Assembly (NCBI GenBank): GCA_008921705.1
Contig: VFFE01006834.1
Location: forward strand, 321,115 to 385,114
Direction of reading: 5' to 3'
DNA from: Burhinus oedicnemus
Lineage: Eukaryota; Chordata; Aves; Charadriiformes; Burhinidae
DNA: 64,000 nucleotides
The position numbers and the translations under genes were made by a program. Positions 48,441 to 60,486 of the stretch are shown in pieces. The notes below the pieces were generated by a model that did not search any database, was not told where the DNA came from, and worked only from the letters and a program-made list of their open reading frames with translations. The stretch's first letter is position 1, and each line of letters opens with the position of its first letter.

Positions 48441-49157
48441 TGCTCTTAATATCTGGCTTTTAATCCTCTTTAGCATAAGGTCTGTGTCTGTAAAAGGGAA
48501 AAGGAAAATTCCTTTGCGGGGAGGGTTGAATCCATGGCGGATGTGGGCCTGTGAGATTATAATCAATCGTACCTGCTGTTCTGATTATGCAAAACAAAGC
48601 TTTTTATTAGAGCCACTCTGTTGCACTTTGGGTTTGCGAAGGGCCTCAAATCTGTCCCTGAAGCTGAGCATGTGAGTAACAAGTGTTAATGCAATAACTT
48701 TGTGTTTATTTCTATTTAAATCCCTTATCGACTCTGGTGCTGTGCAGAGTGTGGCCTTGGCTGGCCCGGCCTGAATTAGGGGCTCGCTGCAGTGTCTGAT
48801 TTGCTTTATTTTCCTGACTTACGTTGCATCAAGTTTTTGAATTGCTACTAAACCTTGATAATGGAGAGCTACTGGACAGGTTTTTGTCTAGTCCCTGCTC
48901 TTCCCCCTGCCAGGCCTGTGTGCCCTCCCCAGGAGTTCAAACTCCTACAAATCGGGGTCTCAGGGCCGTTGGGGCCTGCAAATTACACACATCCTCAAGC
49001 GCTTCATTAGCGCTGCAGTGTGAGGCTCTAGTTTGAGAAATAACTTGCTGGGAAGGGGTAGAGGTAGTAGCAGAGCCATTTAATTCATTTTAATGAGGCT
49101 CCTGGCGCACTTCTCCAGGTGCTCTCGTGTCAGGTCTTTGGAGATGTTGTGCCTTTG
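48441..49157. other. unique non-coding DNA
   Basis: 48560-48720 is AT-rich and of high complexity, with TGATTATGCAAAAC and TTTTTATTAG strings. No gene is recognised. Confidence 0.5.
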
Positions 49158-49464
49158 TGACAGCAGCGCGCCGCGCTAAAGAGGATCTGCGGAGATAACA
49201 ATAGGATGTCAAAATGAAGTGAAACAAGGGCAGGGCAATTTTATGGAGATGACATGACAGGAGGAAAGTATGAGGGGGGGAAAAAGAAAAGAATTTAAAC
49301 TGTCAGTAAGGATTTACTGAAGGCTTTCCAATGTCAACTAGAAGAAATGTCAGCACAACTGACTTGGCAATGTCAAGGTGATGGCAGAATGAAGTCCGAT
49401 CAACTTGGGAAGCGTCTCATATTCCGGCTGCGGAGACGAGCTACTGTCAGTAAAGATGATGTCA
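49158..49464. promoter_or_regulatory. cluster of ten TGTCA/TGACA (TALE-type) motifs
   Basis: TGTCA or its complement TGACA starts at 49158, 49207, 49250, 49255, 49301, 49332, 49348, 49371, 49445 and 49460. A random 307-base sequence would hold well under one. TGACAG/CTGTCA is the core bound by TALE homeodomain proteins of the MEIS, PREP/PKNOX and TGIF families. The decamer CTGTCAGTAA occurs twice (49300-49309 and 49444-49453). The sequence is not a tandem repeat, since spacings and flanks differ, and no transposon signature is present. A regulatory element is the simplest reading. The target gene is unknown because none is in the window. Confidence 0.5.
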
Positions 49465-50778
49465 GGATGATAATTATTTTGCACATTGTGGTTTAAGTAG
49501 GGCATTGTTTCTGTTGAGGTAATTTGAATTTAGCACAAGGTAGGGGAATACTCGCTCGAAGATAAAAGCCTCCAAATGGTGGCTGCTTTCTGTGAGAATG
49601 CCAGGAATTTCAAGCCCAGACCGTGAACCTGCTGCTGCAAAGCGGGGTGCCTGGCTGCCCTAGGGATGGTACACTGGCTGTGGTGGGTATAGTCCAGGCC
49701 TCAGGTGATCTGAGTTGTGGCTCCGCTTGGCTTCTGCCTAATATGGGGGGCACGTTTTCTTCTCTCTCTTAAAAACTCTGCCTAGTGAATATGAGGGCAA
49801 ATGATGGACCAGGGGAGAAAACTGGTATCACATTGGAGTGCAGCCATTAATTCAGGCAGGTGAGATGGAGGTATTTGAGGATGAACAATTGTAATGTAGT
49901 CTCACTAATGAAAATAAATGTGTCTATGTGTGATATTGGAGAAATAATAGGTGCTAAAAGAGCTAGTTGTGTCGAAACTCACTGGATGTTGTAGATGGCA
50001 GAATAAAGTGGCAGAAGCTGATCCCACCTCTTAACTCTGTTTTAGGATGCTTGTCGAGTAGAGTGGAGTCCTGACGAGTAACAAAAAGAAATACAATGTG
50101 TTACTGAACTGAAAATTTGGGCTCTTCACTGTTCTGTGGTTGTAAGGTATGGATTCAGTAGTAAATTGTGCCGCACAGTAAATAGTGGGCCTGGGGTGCA
50201 CAGCTCACCATCGGCTCGCTCTGTCTGCCTCTACCCACTGCTGAGGCGCTCTCGGATGCTGCCACATGCGCTTCCCCCGTGATGCCATCGTCCAAGTGCT
50301 ACCGCGTCTGGCACCCTTTCCAAGAAAGGATTTCCCTGTTAGTTAAACAATTGCACTCGCTCTCTGTGTGTCCTTTATCACAAAACAAACAAACAGGAAA
50401 AAACGCGTTGGAAGAGACAATCTAACGACTAGCAATCTGATAATAAATCCCCTGTCTTTCCACACACACTCAGTGCCAGCTGTAGACTAATTAAACTCAA
50501 TAGTTCACAGGTGTTCCTGGGAATGACTAACGCAAGAGCACTCTCCTCTTTAGGGCTCGTTAACATCTTTTTCAGAGCTCTTTAAATTTCATACACCAGC
50601 AACACTGAGCTAAACCAGATGAAAGATAGTAGAAAGGGACTCGAGCTATTCCAAGAGTGCTCTCAGCGTTAGCACGGGCTCCGTTCCCGCTTAGTTCAAC
50701 AGCTTATGCATTTTGATGGGTGAATCTCTTGGACACCAGTGTAAGAAGGAAATCTGCTTTCCTAGAAACATTGACATT
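49465..50778. other. unique non-coding DNA
   Basis: 50340-50600 is high-complexity and may be conserved. It contains GACTAATTAAAC and the short simple stretch ACAAACAAACA. No gene is recognised. Confidence 0.5.
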
Positions 50779-50899
50779 TCTGTAGCCAAATGAAATTCTT
50801 GTCTCTGGAGTTCATTATATGATTTTATGTGCCATCAATGATGCCCATGGTCTGTACACACTGGGCCAACAGAAGAAGAAAGTCTGTAGCCAAATGAAA
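50779..50899. repeat. 17-bp direct repeat, 104 bases apart
   Basis: TCTGTAGCCAAATGAAA occurs exactly at 50779-50795 and again at 50883-50899. Flanks differ, so it is not a tandem array. It may be a short local duplication or a repeated binding element. Confidence 0.85.
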
Positions 50900-52081
50900 C
50901 AAATTTAGCTATTTTGTTAAGGCTTATAATACCTTCCCAGGGATGAGTAAACAGAAAGCAAGAATTCCTCCAGACCTCCCTTGCTTTTTGAGTCTTCCTC
51001 TGGGCTTTGGCTCATCTATTAGAGACCTGGACTGCCTACCCCTAGTTGGGTTTAATATCAACAAGTGCTTCCAGTTCCAACCTGCTTCTGCTAACTTTGC
51101 TGCATAGCAAGAGCTCAGATTTTACCAAGCCTCACAGACTTGTGTAGGTCTGCGGCTGAGACTAGCTTATCTGTGCACTCATCTGCTCATCTTTGTTCAT
51201 GTTCGTTTTGCCTTTTTTTGTCTGTCTTACAGAATTAAATTTAAAATTTTGGAGAGCTCTCATAATGGTTAAGAATGGCACAGGAAAGGAGGGTTTTAGT
51301 GTTGTTTTCCCAGGTTCCCTAAACACCTCCTCTCGCAGAGCTGGCCCAGACTCCACATAAGTCTAGAGTGCAGTTTTGCTCCTTGGAGAGAAAGCTCCTC
51401 AGCCAGGAACAAGGCAGAATTATTGTGCTCAGGCCAGAGAGAGGAACTACTTTGACTATGTAAGCTAGATAAAAAATACTTTTATGCCATCAACACTACC
51501 TTGGTATACCTGATCTCTTGTATGCGTTACTATCCTGCCTCAGTCACCTGCTTTCCAGCAGACTGGGATTGTTCATGTGTGCATACACTAGGCAGAAGTG
51601 TTGCTGCTTTAGCAGAATTACAAATTGAAAATAATTCCTGGATTTCATAGTTCTTGTTAGATTCTTCTGTTTCTTCCTAATGATATTTTCCATTGTAATC
51701 TTTTACACTCTTTCCTAGACAAGAAAACCACAGAGGTTTACCTAAATCGTAAATAGATTTATTACTGACTTATGCTAAATTGATATAAGATATCCTCAAA
51801 TCAAAATAATATTTCCTACATGAGGGAACTGCACCAATTTAATGAAATAATTTTCTAAATCAGTTCTATCTCATCAGTACAGTTTTACTGTATGCATAAA
51901 ATCTTATTTAAACTGCTATAGCTTTTGGTGTGGCTATGAAGGGGAAAGAGCTTTCATTCTCTTAAATATCACATCTGTGAAAAAAAAATTGTGTTTTCAA
52001 ATAAAAAAATTATATTCAGGGTAGTTCAGTCTAACAGTATCCTTTTACTAATTCTTCTCTTTCCTGTGGCACTCTCCCTGG
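50900..52081. other. unique non-coding DNA
   Basis: Increasingly AT-rich from 51600. No gene or repeat is recognised. Confidence 0.55.
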
Positions 52082-52240
52082 TAGGTCTCAGTGCTTCAGA
52101 GAAGGACATGATTATTAGCTTATGTTGTGTACTTGGGGAAACTGAGGTACAGACTGAAATGAGATTTTCGAGTTCACTGGTCTGGCTGTGGAAAACTGAG
52201 AGGAGTCATCTCCCAATTCAGTGCTCTTTCCACCGAAGTT
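52082..52240 (-). mobile_element. MIR-like SINE remnant, antisense
   Basis: Antisense MIR landmarks occur in order: GGTCTCAGTGCTTCAGAG, GATTATTAGC, GGGGAAACTGAGGTACAG, TTCACTGGTCTGGCTGTGG and CAGTGCTCTTTCCACC. The match to the 'ggggaaactgaggcacag' block is strong. A 121-codon open frame across it (51991-52356) is a chance frame through the SINE. Confidence 0.7.
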
Positions 52241-54684
52241 GTAATGCTTTCCCTAAACACTGCTTTGTTTCCAAAAATGCAGAGTGCCCAGGTGAGGTGA
52301 GTCTGAGTGAACTTCCAGACTTAGCACTGGATGAATGGTTTGGATTTAGCTTGTAGAAATCTGATAAACTTAGGAAAGGACTAAAACTCTTTCAGTGTGT
52401 TTGCATTGAAGTAATTTTGTGAACAGAAGCCACTGTTTCAGAGATGGAGAGAAAGCCAGCAAGACAAGTATGTATTTTCATAAGGTCCCAGGGTTTGATT
52501 TGTTACCATTTAATGGCATTATTTTGTGAGTAAAAAACGTAAAACCCCAAAAGGTGCAGTGCAGAAAGCTAAAAAATATTAAGCAAAAAGTGGGCAGCGT
52601 ATAAGAAATCCTTCCCTGGCCCCAATCCCACACATCCCTGGGTATCATTGCTTGTGACATTGATTTGAGGGTATTTAATAAAGAAAAAGACTTCATAGTT
52701 TCTGTGTTGGAGACTTCTCTGTGGCTGGCATCCAAAAGCTCATTTGCACACCAGTTCTGAACTAAATAAATTATGTGACAATCAGTGTAACACCGAGCTG
52801 AAGCACTAATATGATGGGGAAGTGCGTTACAGACAGTATTACCTTAGTTGGTTCTCCTCCTTTTTCAAGATGAGGGAATGGTTAAAAATGACATAGTGAT
52901 ATTCAGTGGCATTTGACTAATGCAGGTGAAAAACCTGGGATCTCACCATCCGTGGGTTATTTTTCAGTGGCTAATGGTAGAATTCCTGTTATTTCAAAGG
53001 ACAAATTCAAAACTAAATGAGCAGATCTACTGTTGAGAAAAATACTTGTTAGCAAACGCAAGTTTAGCTGAGTTCACTGGTATTTTTAATCTGATTTTTA
53101 AGATAATTTTGAATTATCTGTATGAGTGTTAAAATATGTGTGTGCAGTAACTCTTTCTTATCAAATGAGAGTTCTTTTAAGATGTGTTTAAAATGTTTTT
53201 CTACATTGAGTTTTGGGGGACAAAATGTTTCTAAACACTGGAAGTGGGCCAGCGTGTCAATAGAGGTTGAAGATGGCAATATAATCAATTTTCTTCCTGC
53301 TTAACAAAGAAATGGCCTAATGATTTCTTCACTATAACAGCAATATAAAACATATATTTTTAAAAGGACACAGTGTGGGCTCCCTACGTGTACTTATATA
53401 TCTTTGGTCCGCAACATGACTTCTATGTAAACCTTGCATGCACGTGATTCCTACCCCCTTCAATTACTGGATTAGACTAGATAGCGTGTTAATATTTTGC
53501 ACTCAGCAAGAATCAGATTGTTTTTACAATTAAGTATAAGGTTATGTTTCCTAATGCATGGTTCTGGCAGTTGAATATACCTCACTCTTCCTTGTTTTGT
53601 TTTTTTAACCGCTCTTTTCCAAAATGAAACTTCTAGCTTGAGATCCCATTGGGTTTTATTTTGTAGTCAGGTGCCTTTTTCCATTTTAGATGATTAGTGG
53701 TATGCGATGCTCAAGATAGCTTTTAAGTTTCTTTCTGGTAAATTAAGGAATTAGAGCCCCCATCCCAAACTGGGTGTTTCTAATGCCTAAATGCACATCT
53801 TCAGATACTTGTCTGCTTGATAAGCGAGCTAAATGTGTGCAGCAAAATCTGCCGGGTAGTTGTGAAGATGCATATGGGTAGGATTTGGAGAAACTTGGGG
53901 ATTCTGGTATTGACAGAGCAGTGGAAAAATGCAGATAGATGCTCAGATGCAGACTCCGAACTGTTATATACAGTATATACAAGACTTTTTTCCCGTCCTT
54001 TTCTAAACGTATTCTACAAACTCATCTGAATATAACTTAGTTTAGGATGTAATTATTTTCCCTTAAAATGAAATGCATTAAGTACCACATGGATTTAGCA
54101 CAGCTTCTGAGCTCCTTATCTATAGAGATAAAAACCGATGTTAAGGTGACTCTTTCTTCAGTAGTAGTTTCAAGATTATCTCTTACCCCTTAGGAGTTAA
54201 TAGGGAGTGAGAGAACTATGTCTATTTATGTGATAAAATTAATTCCAGCATAAGATGAGAGTAAAGCCCAAATACTTGGAAGTTTAGTCTCTTGATTTTA
54301 TTTCTTATGAAACTGAATCCTCCTCTTCTTCTGGATTCAAGGAAATAATACAGTACTGAGATGTAACTTCAGTAGTTTTCTCAAAAGGAAGAGTCAAGCT
54401 TTTCTTTGAAGGCCAAATTATTTCTATCTAACTGTTAAATAAATCCTAAAGCAAATATCAGCAGTGCTGTACCACATCCAAAGCAATACCCTGATCTGGA
54501 CGAGTAAAATGTTAATTTCTATATAGCTTTATGCTTTCAGTTTTGCAACAAATCACATACTTAACATCAAAACCCCACTTTTTAAAGTGCCTGATAATTT
54601 TTGGACTGTATAGATTTTGGTCACACAGTATAAATCCAGTAGGTTGGTTGGGCTGGGGTGATCCTTTTTGTGAAGCCAAGCCAG
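52241..54684. other. AT-rich unique non-coding DNA
   Basis: No coding or RNA gene is recognised. The stretch is uniformly AT-rich, with no obvious young repeats. Confidence 0.55.
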
Positions 54685-54900
54685 CAGGCGTGTTGGTAGC
54701 GTTCAAGCCTGTTCTCTTTGTGTGTGTGGATGCCGGCCCCAGTTGGAGGAGCCTGGCTGTCGGTGCAGGAGCCGCTTCTGACGAGGAAGGAACTGCAGTT
54801 CGTGGGTCTGTGTACGGAAGAGGGGCCGGCATCCCGAAGGCCTCGTTCGGCTGGTGTTGCCAGGGAGCGCGTCTGTACACCCGCAGAATCGCTGACTTGT
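54685..54900. promoter_or_regulatory. short CpG-rich patch in AT-rich DNA
   Basis: For 54721-54900, counting by eye gives 114 G+C of 180 bases and 14 CpG against about 17 expected (ratio about 0.8), with two more CpG just upstream. DNA on both sides is AT-rich and CpG-poor. Frames are open on both strands (132 codons plus, 208 codons minus), as expected when stop codons are scarce. The translations show no domain. It could be a small orphan CpG island or an unannotated first exon. Confidence 0.35.
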
Positions 54901-56834
54901 TTGGAGGCCTTGTCAGCTTGGCAGTTTGATTTGTGTTGTGACTAATAGGAAAATAAGGAAAAGGAGAGAAGCAGGGAGAAGGCCTTCCCTTTCTTGCCTG
55001 CGTGTGGGTGTATTTATGTGTGCAAACAAAGTGCCATTTGTTGACAGGTTTTTTTGTTCTTTCATCAAACAGAGGGCAATATACCTGCTTTGGGTTGCTC
55101 TCATAAATGATTTCTGTGTGCAACTGAGAGCTCCACATCCCTCAGCCACCCCCTCCGCAGCTCTGCACGCTGCTGCGTAGCTGGTGTCCCTTCTGGGAAG
55201 CGTGTTGTGGCTCTGTTTCAGCAGAAGTATCTGTTGCTTCTTCTGACTTTCTCCTAGGCAAGAGAGACTAATCTGGTTTCGTAGCTGCAGCACCAAGAAT
55301 CAAGTCATTCATCGATTACCTTGCATGGCTTTGGCTTTTGTTTTTGCTTTTTTATTCTTTGTGGTTGGTTTTTTTGAGCAATGAAGAATTGATCCAGATT
55401 CTCTTACAACTCAACAGGCTTTGAATCATGACATGAAGGGAGAATAATACTTGTTATCTTACCATTCAAAACTGTCCTGTGGCTTAATTAATTAATGTTT
55501 ATAAGACGTATTGACACAGTGGGATGGAAGTTGCTCTGGAAGTGGGCAGGGCTAGCACTGAGATGCAGCAATCAGGGTACATTAGAAATGACAAGGCAAA
55601 TATGCCCAGAAGGCTTATTTTCATTATTATTATTAGGTTTATGTCTGTGGATCAGCAGCAAAACTTTGATAAGCAAAAATCCTCAGACACTTTTATTAAG
55701 GTGAATTCCTGATTCATTCCACTTAGCAGAACATCAGTAGTATCTTCCTGTGAAGAAGAGTTGTCTCTTCCTCCTCTGCCCTGATGAGTCACCGCTAAGG
55801 TTTTTGCCTTGTCCTGTCTCACAGGCAGCTGCACTTCTATTTTGGGAAGACTGTTATTTTGGGGGATCCTCTAGATGAAAAGCAGGCAAATTACCATCAT
55901 TAAATAACAATCGTCCGGAGCCCCAAAATATTACGTATTTTAACATTGTTGTATAATCTTGGGGATTATACATGCTTTATGCCCCTCTATAATACCCTCA
56001 AACACATAAGAACATTGTGAAATAGGAAAGGGGAAAATACTTGACAACACTGCATTTTTAAGCTAAAAATACTTAAAAGCAAGCTTGCCTGAATTCCCCC
56101 GCAGATTAATTAGGATATTCTTTTAAAAATCTTTAAAAATGCTGGACAAAGAACAATGTGGTGTTCTGTGTGCAAAGTCAAGTGTTAATGGGGGAAAGCA
56201 TTATACTGGTTTCCCTTTATCCATGCTCCTTGCTCCTGATGATGCTGTGAATCTGACCTGCAGGTCAGGATGGCAGCTAGGGATAATGCACTTAGATTTG
56301 TAAGTAGAGAAGGAGTATGCCTGGCCATGGCTAGCCATGAATTAGTCATTCCACAACATCTCGGATTAGCTTAGCCCATTTTGGTGAGCTCTGGTACATT
56401 CAATTCTTAATGAATTTGAAGTTGTGATTGTGGCTGACCTCTGTGGGTAGCTGGAATAGTTCTTCCCCAATTTGTTGTACCATATTTCTGTGACGGGGAG
56501 GGACGTTGTAAGTCAGTTCTCAGAGTTAGCTGGCTGGCTGAAAGAGAAACATCTGGCAGATCTTGTAATATGGGCATAGAGAAGGGTGAGGGTTTTGTTT
56601 TAAATTTGTGCCATTTGTAGTGACAGATTAATGGAGAAGTTGGTCGCCAACCTGACAGGGGTGTTACATTGCTCACCTAGCGCTCCACATTCAGCTGAAA
56701 TGTGCTTCGCTGTCTGTGTGTGCTATGGCAAGTACATTTCTCCTTGCATGCAGGGAAAGGAGCACCTCTGTTTCTGCGGAAATTCTTCATTTTGAAGGTA
56801 GGTTACAAGGCAGAAGTTGGAAGCTATCAGTTAA
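54901..56834. other. unique non-coding DNA
   Basis: A short ATT repeat lies at about 55623-55635. Nothing else is recognised. Confidence 0.55.
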
Positions 56835-56890
56835 AACTATGTTTCCATAGTGCCCTTTATGCCAAGCCTCTCAAGGCACTTAAGAAAATA
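56835..56890. repeat. possible L3-type LINE 3' remnant
   Basis: CATAGTGCCCTTTATGCCAA followed by CTCTCAAGGCACTTAAGAAA resembles the 'atagcgcctttcat ... tctcaaagcgctttac' motif found at 3' ends of old amniote L3/CR1-like elements. Very short, so low confidence. Confidence 0.35.
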
Positions 56891-59000
56891 CTGGAAGATG
56901 TACAGTGTGAAATAGCATTGGCACATCGCTCAAGAAAAACAAGCCCCCTGCCTTGATTTGAAAACTGAAAATTTACAGGAATGATAACTGAGCCTCCAGC
57001 CCCAGGAAAGGAGTTAAAAAGAGGACCAAGTTAGATCAGGGAAATTTGGGGTGTTCTTCAGTGGTGGGGTTGACATTTGCATCCGTGCTGGTAATTTCTC
57101 TGGTAGTTTTCTCTCTGTTATGCCAACACACCATCTTCTTCTCATAACAACATAGGCCATTGGATTGGATTTATCTTTTCTGCAACAGCAGCACAGTGAA
57201 CCTTCTTCAGTTCTTACTTTTTTTCCCCTAGCTTCTGCTCATGTGATTCTGATCTCGGAGATAGCAGGTCCGAGCTGAGTTCACAATTGCTGCACAGTAT
57301 CTTGCCTTGTGATATTTTGAGAATGCGCTCTCCGCCTCCCCAGACTGTCAACAGGGAAAATGCCTCATTCTTTTGTAAAGCAATCTGACAGTCCTGCAAG
57401 CCCCATACTGTAGGTGTATATTTACATAAAAAGTGAACTGCCTTGTAAACATGTCCATTGAAACACCCTGTGCAGTCATGGTATAGTGGATCAAACTAAG
57501 GAGACTTCTTGTGGGCCGAGTAGGTGAGACGAACTTTTCATAAGAAACCATTTCAGCCTGAGTGGACGTTGCTGAAAGCAATATGGATTTCTGATGACAT
57601 GTGAATGCAGAGAGAGGAATCACAACTAATAGGAGTTGCTCATAACAATCCTAGTACAGAAATCAATCAAAGTCTGGTGAAAAAAATTAAACCAGTAAAG
57701 ATTTCCTGGTGCTGCTAAAATTTATTACAGTCTCATCTAATATGCTTTAGCCCATTTTACTTTCTTAAAGGGATGTGGAAAGCAGTCAGGTTTGGGATTT
57801 CATCTTTGGCATCATGGGGGCTCTAGAAGCAGCAAGGTAACTGGGGGAGAGTTCTTTCTCTTGGTGAAGGGCTGTAGTGAGTGATGATGTCTCCAAGAAC
57901 TGATTTCTACCTTTCAGTTTGCAAACATGTACATTTTTCCCCATGGAAGTGGGAAGCCTGATGCAAATCCACTGACAAGAAGTTGTTCTTCTCGGTTGCC
58001 TTTGTAAGAATAATTGTCTGAGCATCTGCAGTGGCATTTGAAGAAGGGGAGGTTCTTGCTTGTTTTGGGTTCTGGGCATGTATTTTCATTACTATTGGTG
58101 AGCGAGATATAAAATGACTGATTTGGGCTGTAGGTTGTCGGGAACAAAAAAAGCCATCTCTACAAGGGGAACCAGGAGAGATTAATGGAAGAGCAAAAAA
58201 CTAGGTATTTGGTTGCTGTTAAATACGAATGTTCCAGAGGGTGAGCACATACAGATTGAGAGAGATGATAGAAGGTTATAAAACCAGTCACCTACCAAAA
58301 AGCCTCAGTGATCCTGGCATCAAGAAGGTGAAGTTACTCTGTCACTGGAAGCAATCAGCTTCTTTCCTCAGCTGCGAAGGCGTTCAGCTATTGCTCTGTG
58401 CAGTGCTAGAGCAGCCCCTAGGCAAAAGCCAAAGTTGCATCGCATGTGGTGCCCTGCACCTTTGAACAAGCTAATCGCTCCCAAAATAGCCATTTGACCT
58501 TCATCATCTTAAAGCCCTACCAGGAACCTCTTGAATGGCTGTAGAGCCACTTTCCATATGATGAAATACTGAATAATTAAATCATAACAGTTTGGGTAAG
58601 TGTGATAGGAGCAGGGATTGATAAGCCTCTCTCTTCTTTTTTCTTCTTTTATTTTTTTATTCTTTTAGTGGGGCAAAATGAAATTACAAAACTCATGTGA
58701 AAGGATTTTGTGGAAGCCAAAAGTGTAAGCCTAAAGAAGCAGTACAAAGGGATTAGACCTTTAGGAAGATTAGTGTCTGTTAAACATGATGATCCGGATG
58801 CAGCTTCCAGCTCTCAAGGTCCATAAATTGCTGGTCTCTGGAACGTGAGAGGGATGACCAGGGAAAGGGTCACCTTAAACCTCCTGCCGGTTCTTTGCCT
58901 AGATAACTATTAGGTGTTGGAGAATGGTGTAGGGCGAAAAGCTGGGCTGTTGGTTAAGCCAGTTAGAAAATCCCAATGTTTCAGCAGGCTTCATCTTCCC
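56891..59000. other. unique non-coding DNA
   Basis: A CT/T-rich run lies at about 58628-58668. No exon or repeat family is recognised. Confidence 0.55.
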
Positions 59001-59030
59001 TAAAATTAGTCCTGTGGGTCTTCATTAATC
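59001..59030. repeat. dispersed 30-bp repeat, copy 1
   Basis: Begins TAAAATTAGTCCTGTGG and ends GTCTTCATTAATC. It is the same as 60457-60486 apart from one base (G here, A there). Flanking bases differ immediately on both sides. The origin is unknown. Confidence 0.9.
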
Positions 59031-59888
59031 CCCCAACTCCCCACCAACATGCCCCAGAATTCATGCATGCTTGTGGCTTCACACAACCCCCAGCCCCAAA
59101 GACTGGCCACAAAAATCAGGCATTGGTGTGGAAAGGGAGAGGCTGAGCGGAATCGGGGATGGTGCTGGTAGATGGGCACTTTCCATGGACACTGGGTAAT
59201 ACCATGTGAGAGGAGGGTTTGGTTGGTTGGGGAAGAAACATCTTGTGTGTCCTTCTGTCCCTCCAAAAGTTTGGTTGAAGTCCTGGGCCACTGGAGGGGC
59301 TGTGGCATGCCAGGAAAGTGTCAGCAAGCCTCATTTTGGCATTTATATATGAGGAGTAAGCACAATCCTCCCACTATTCCAATGAGCTGCTGTTGCCAAG
59401 AAAAATCATTTGTAACTCTTTCTTCCTGCTGTAGTGCTTCTCCAGCAGGCCTGGCTTAGATTGCTTTAACCCCTTGAGTGCCAGCATGCGCTGCAAGGCA
59501 GAGTGGTGCCTTGTGTAAGTCTTGGCAAGTACTCCCACGTGTAAACCAGCTCTGAAGTAGACTGAAACGTTGTCTGGCAGTTAGCTTTTCTTTTTCATCA
59601 AGTCTGTTCCTTAGGGCTGCTGCTGCTTTCTTATGTTTTTCTTCCATTCCTGAGGCTGTAGCAGAGGAGGAGGTGTGGAGGCTTGGGAGGAAGCATGTTT
59701 TCTGAGAGCTGCTTACCTTCCTACGGGGAAGGAAAAGGGAAAACAGAGCAGGGAAAAGGCTAGGTGGTTTGAACCTTGCTCTGTTGTGCTGCCCATGCTG
59801 AACCAACGGCACAGCAAGGCTGCCAGTGATGTGCTTTTAAAGAATTGCTCACCTGCAAGTTCAAAAGCAGTTCTTCCTCTGTTCTTTC
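59031..59888. other. unique non-coding DNA
   Basis: Open frames are stacked on several strands without domains. A candidate acceptor (pyrimidine-rich tract ending GCTGTAGCAG near 59663) precedes the poly(A)-signal-like site at 59889, but the support is weak. Confidence 0.45.
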
Positions 59889-59894
59889 AATAAA
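59889..59894 (+). terminator. possible AATAAA poly(A) signal
   Basis: TTCTTTCAATAAAGCCTC is followed within 30 bases by a TG/T-rich stretch (GCCTGTGCTTTTTATTATG). The layout fits a cleavage signal, but no transcript upstream is demonstrated and the hexamer is common by chance. Confidence 0.2.
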
Positions 59895-60330
59895 GCCTCA
59901 AAGAATAGGAGATGCCTGTGCTTTTTATTATGTACACTTCAGCTCTTGCAATGTTGCATATTTGCGCTTTTGCCTTTGATCATCATTTGGAGAAGTTTGC
60001 AAGACAGGTTTAGTTGTGTGAGAAATAGAGGCACTATTTGGAACGAGCAATTTCTTCCCTGCCTCTAGTTGCTGGCTGAATTTTAAGTTTATCACCATTC
60101 TGTGTCCTCTGAGCAGAAAAGCTGTTTCCTTTGTCTGTGTGTTAGTTTTACAAGAGAGCATTGCCTTTGCCCTTTTGTAGAAACTGGGCAGCTGCTTTGC
60201 TGTGTCCTTGATGAGAGATGTAGCAATTCGTGTTTCTCTACATATGAAGTTGAAAAGGACAATAGCTCATTTTGTCTATCCAATGTGGTTTTTTCCAAAG
60301 GGAAAGGAAAAGAAGCGAATTATTTTAAGG
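59895..60330. other. unique non-coding DNA
   Basis: Nothing recognised. Confidence 0.5.
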
Positions 60331-60400
60331 AAAAAAAAAAAAAAAACAAAACCAAAAAAACCCAACAACAAAAAAACGCAAACAAAACCTCAACATTTTA
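60331..60400. repeat. A-rich low-complexity tract
   Basis: A16 followed by A-rich sequence with scattered C, to about 60400. No retrocopy or AATAAA upstream is evident. Confidence 0.9.
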
Positions 60401-60456
60401 ATAATGTAGTAGTCTAACCTTTATGCTAATTGCCCCAGGCTTTTAATGAAGCAGTG

Positions 60457-60486
60457 TAAAATTAGTCCTGTGAGTCTTCATTAATC
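60457..60486. repeat. dispersed 30-bp repeat, copy 2
   Basis: Matches 59001-59030 at 29 of 30 positions in the same orientation, 1456 bases downstream. It lies in AT-rich DNA just after the A-rich tract. Confidence 0.9.

Noticed and set aside
51991..52356. 121-codon plus-strand open frame
   Set aside because: It runs through an antisense MIR-like remnant.
54512..55138. 208-codon minus-strand open frame, the longest in the window
   Set aside because: It depends on a stop-poor CpG-rich patch, resembles no protein family, and has an opposing 132-codon frame over the same DNA.
60331..60400. A-rich tract as a processed pseudogene tail
   Set aside because: No AATAAA, gene-like sequence or target duplication is visible upstream.
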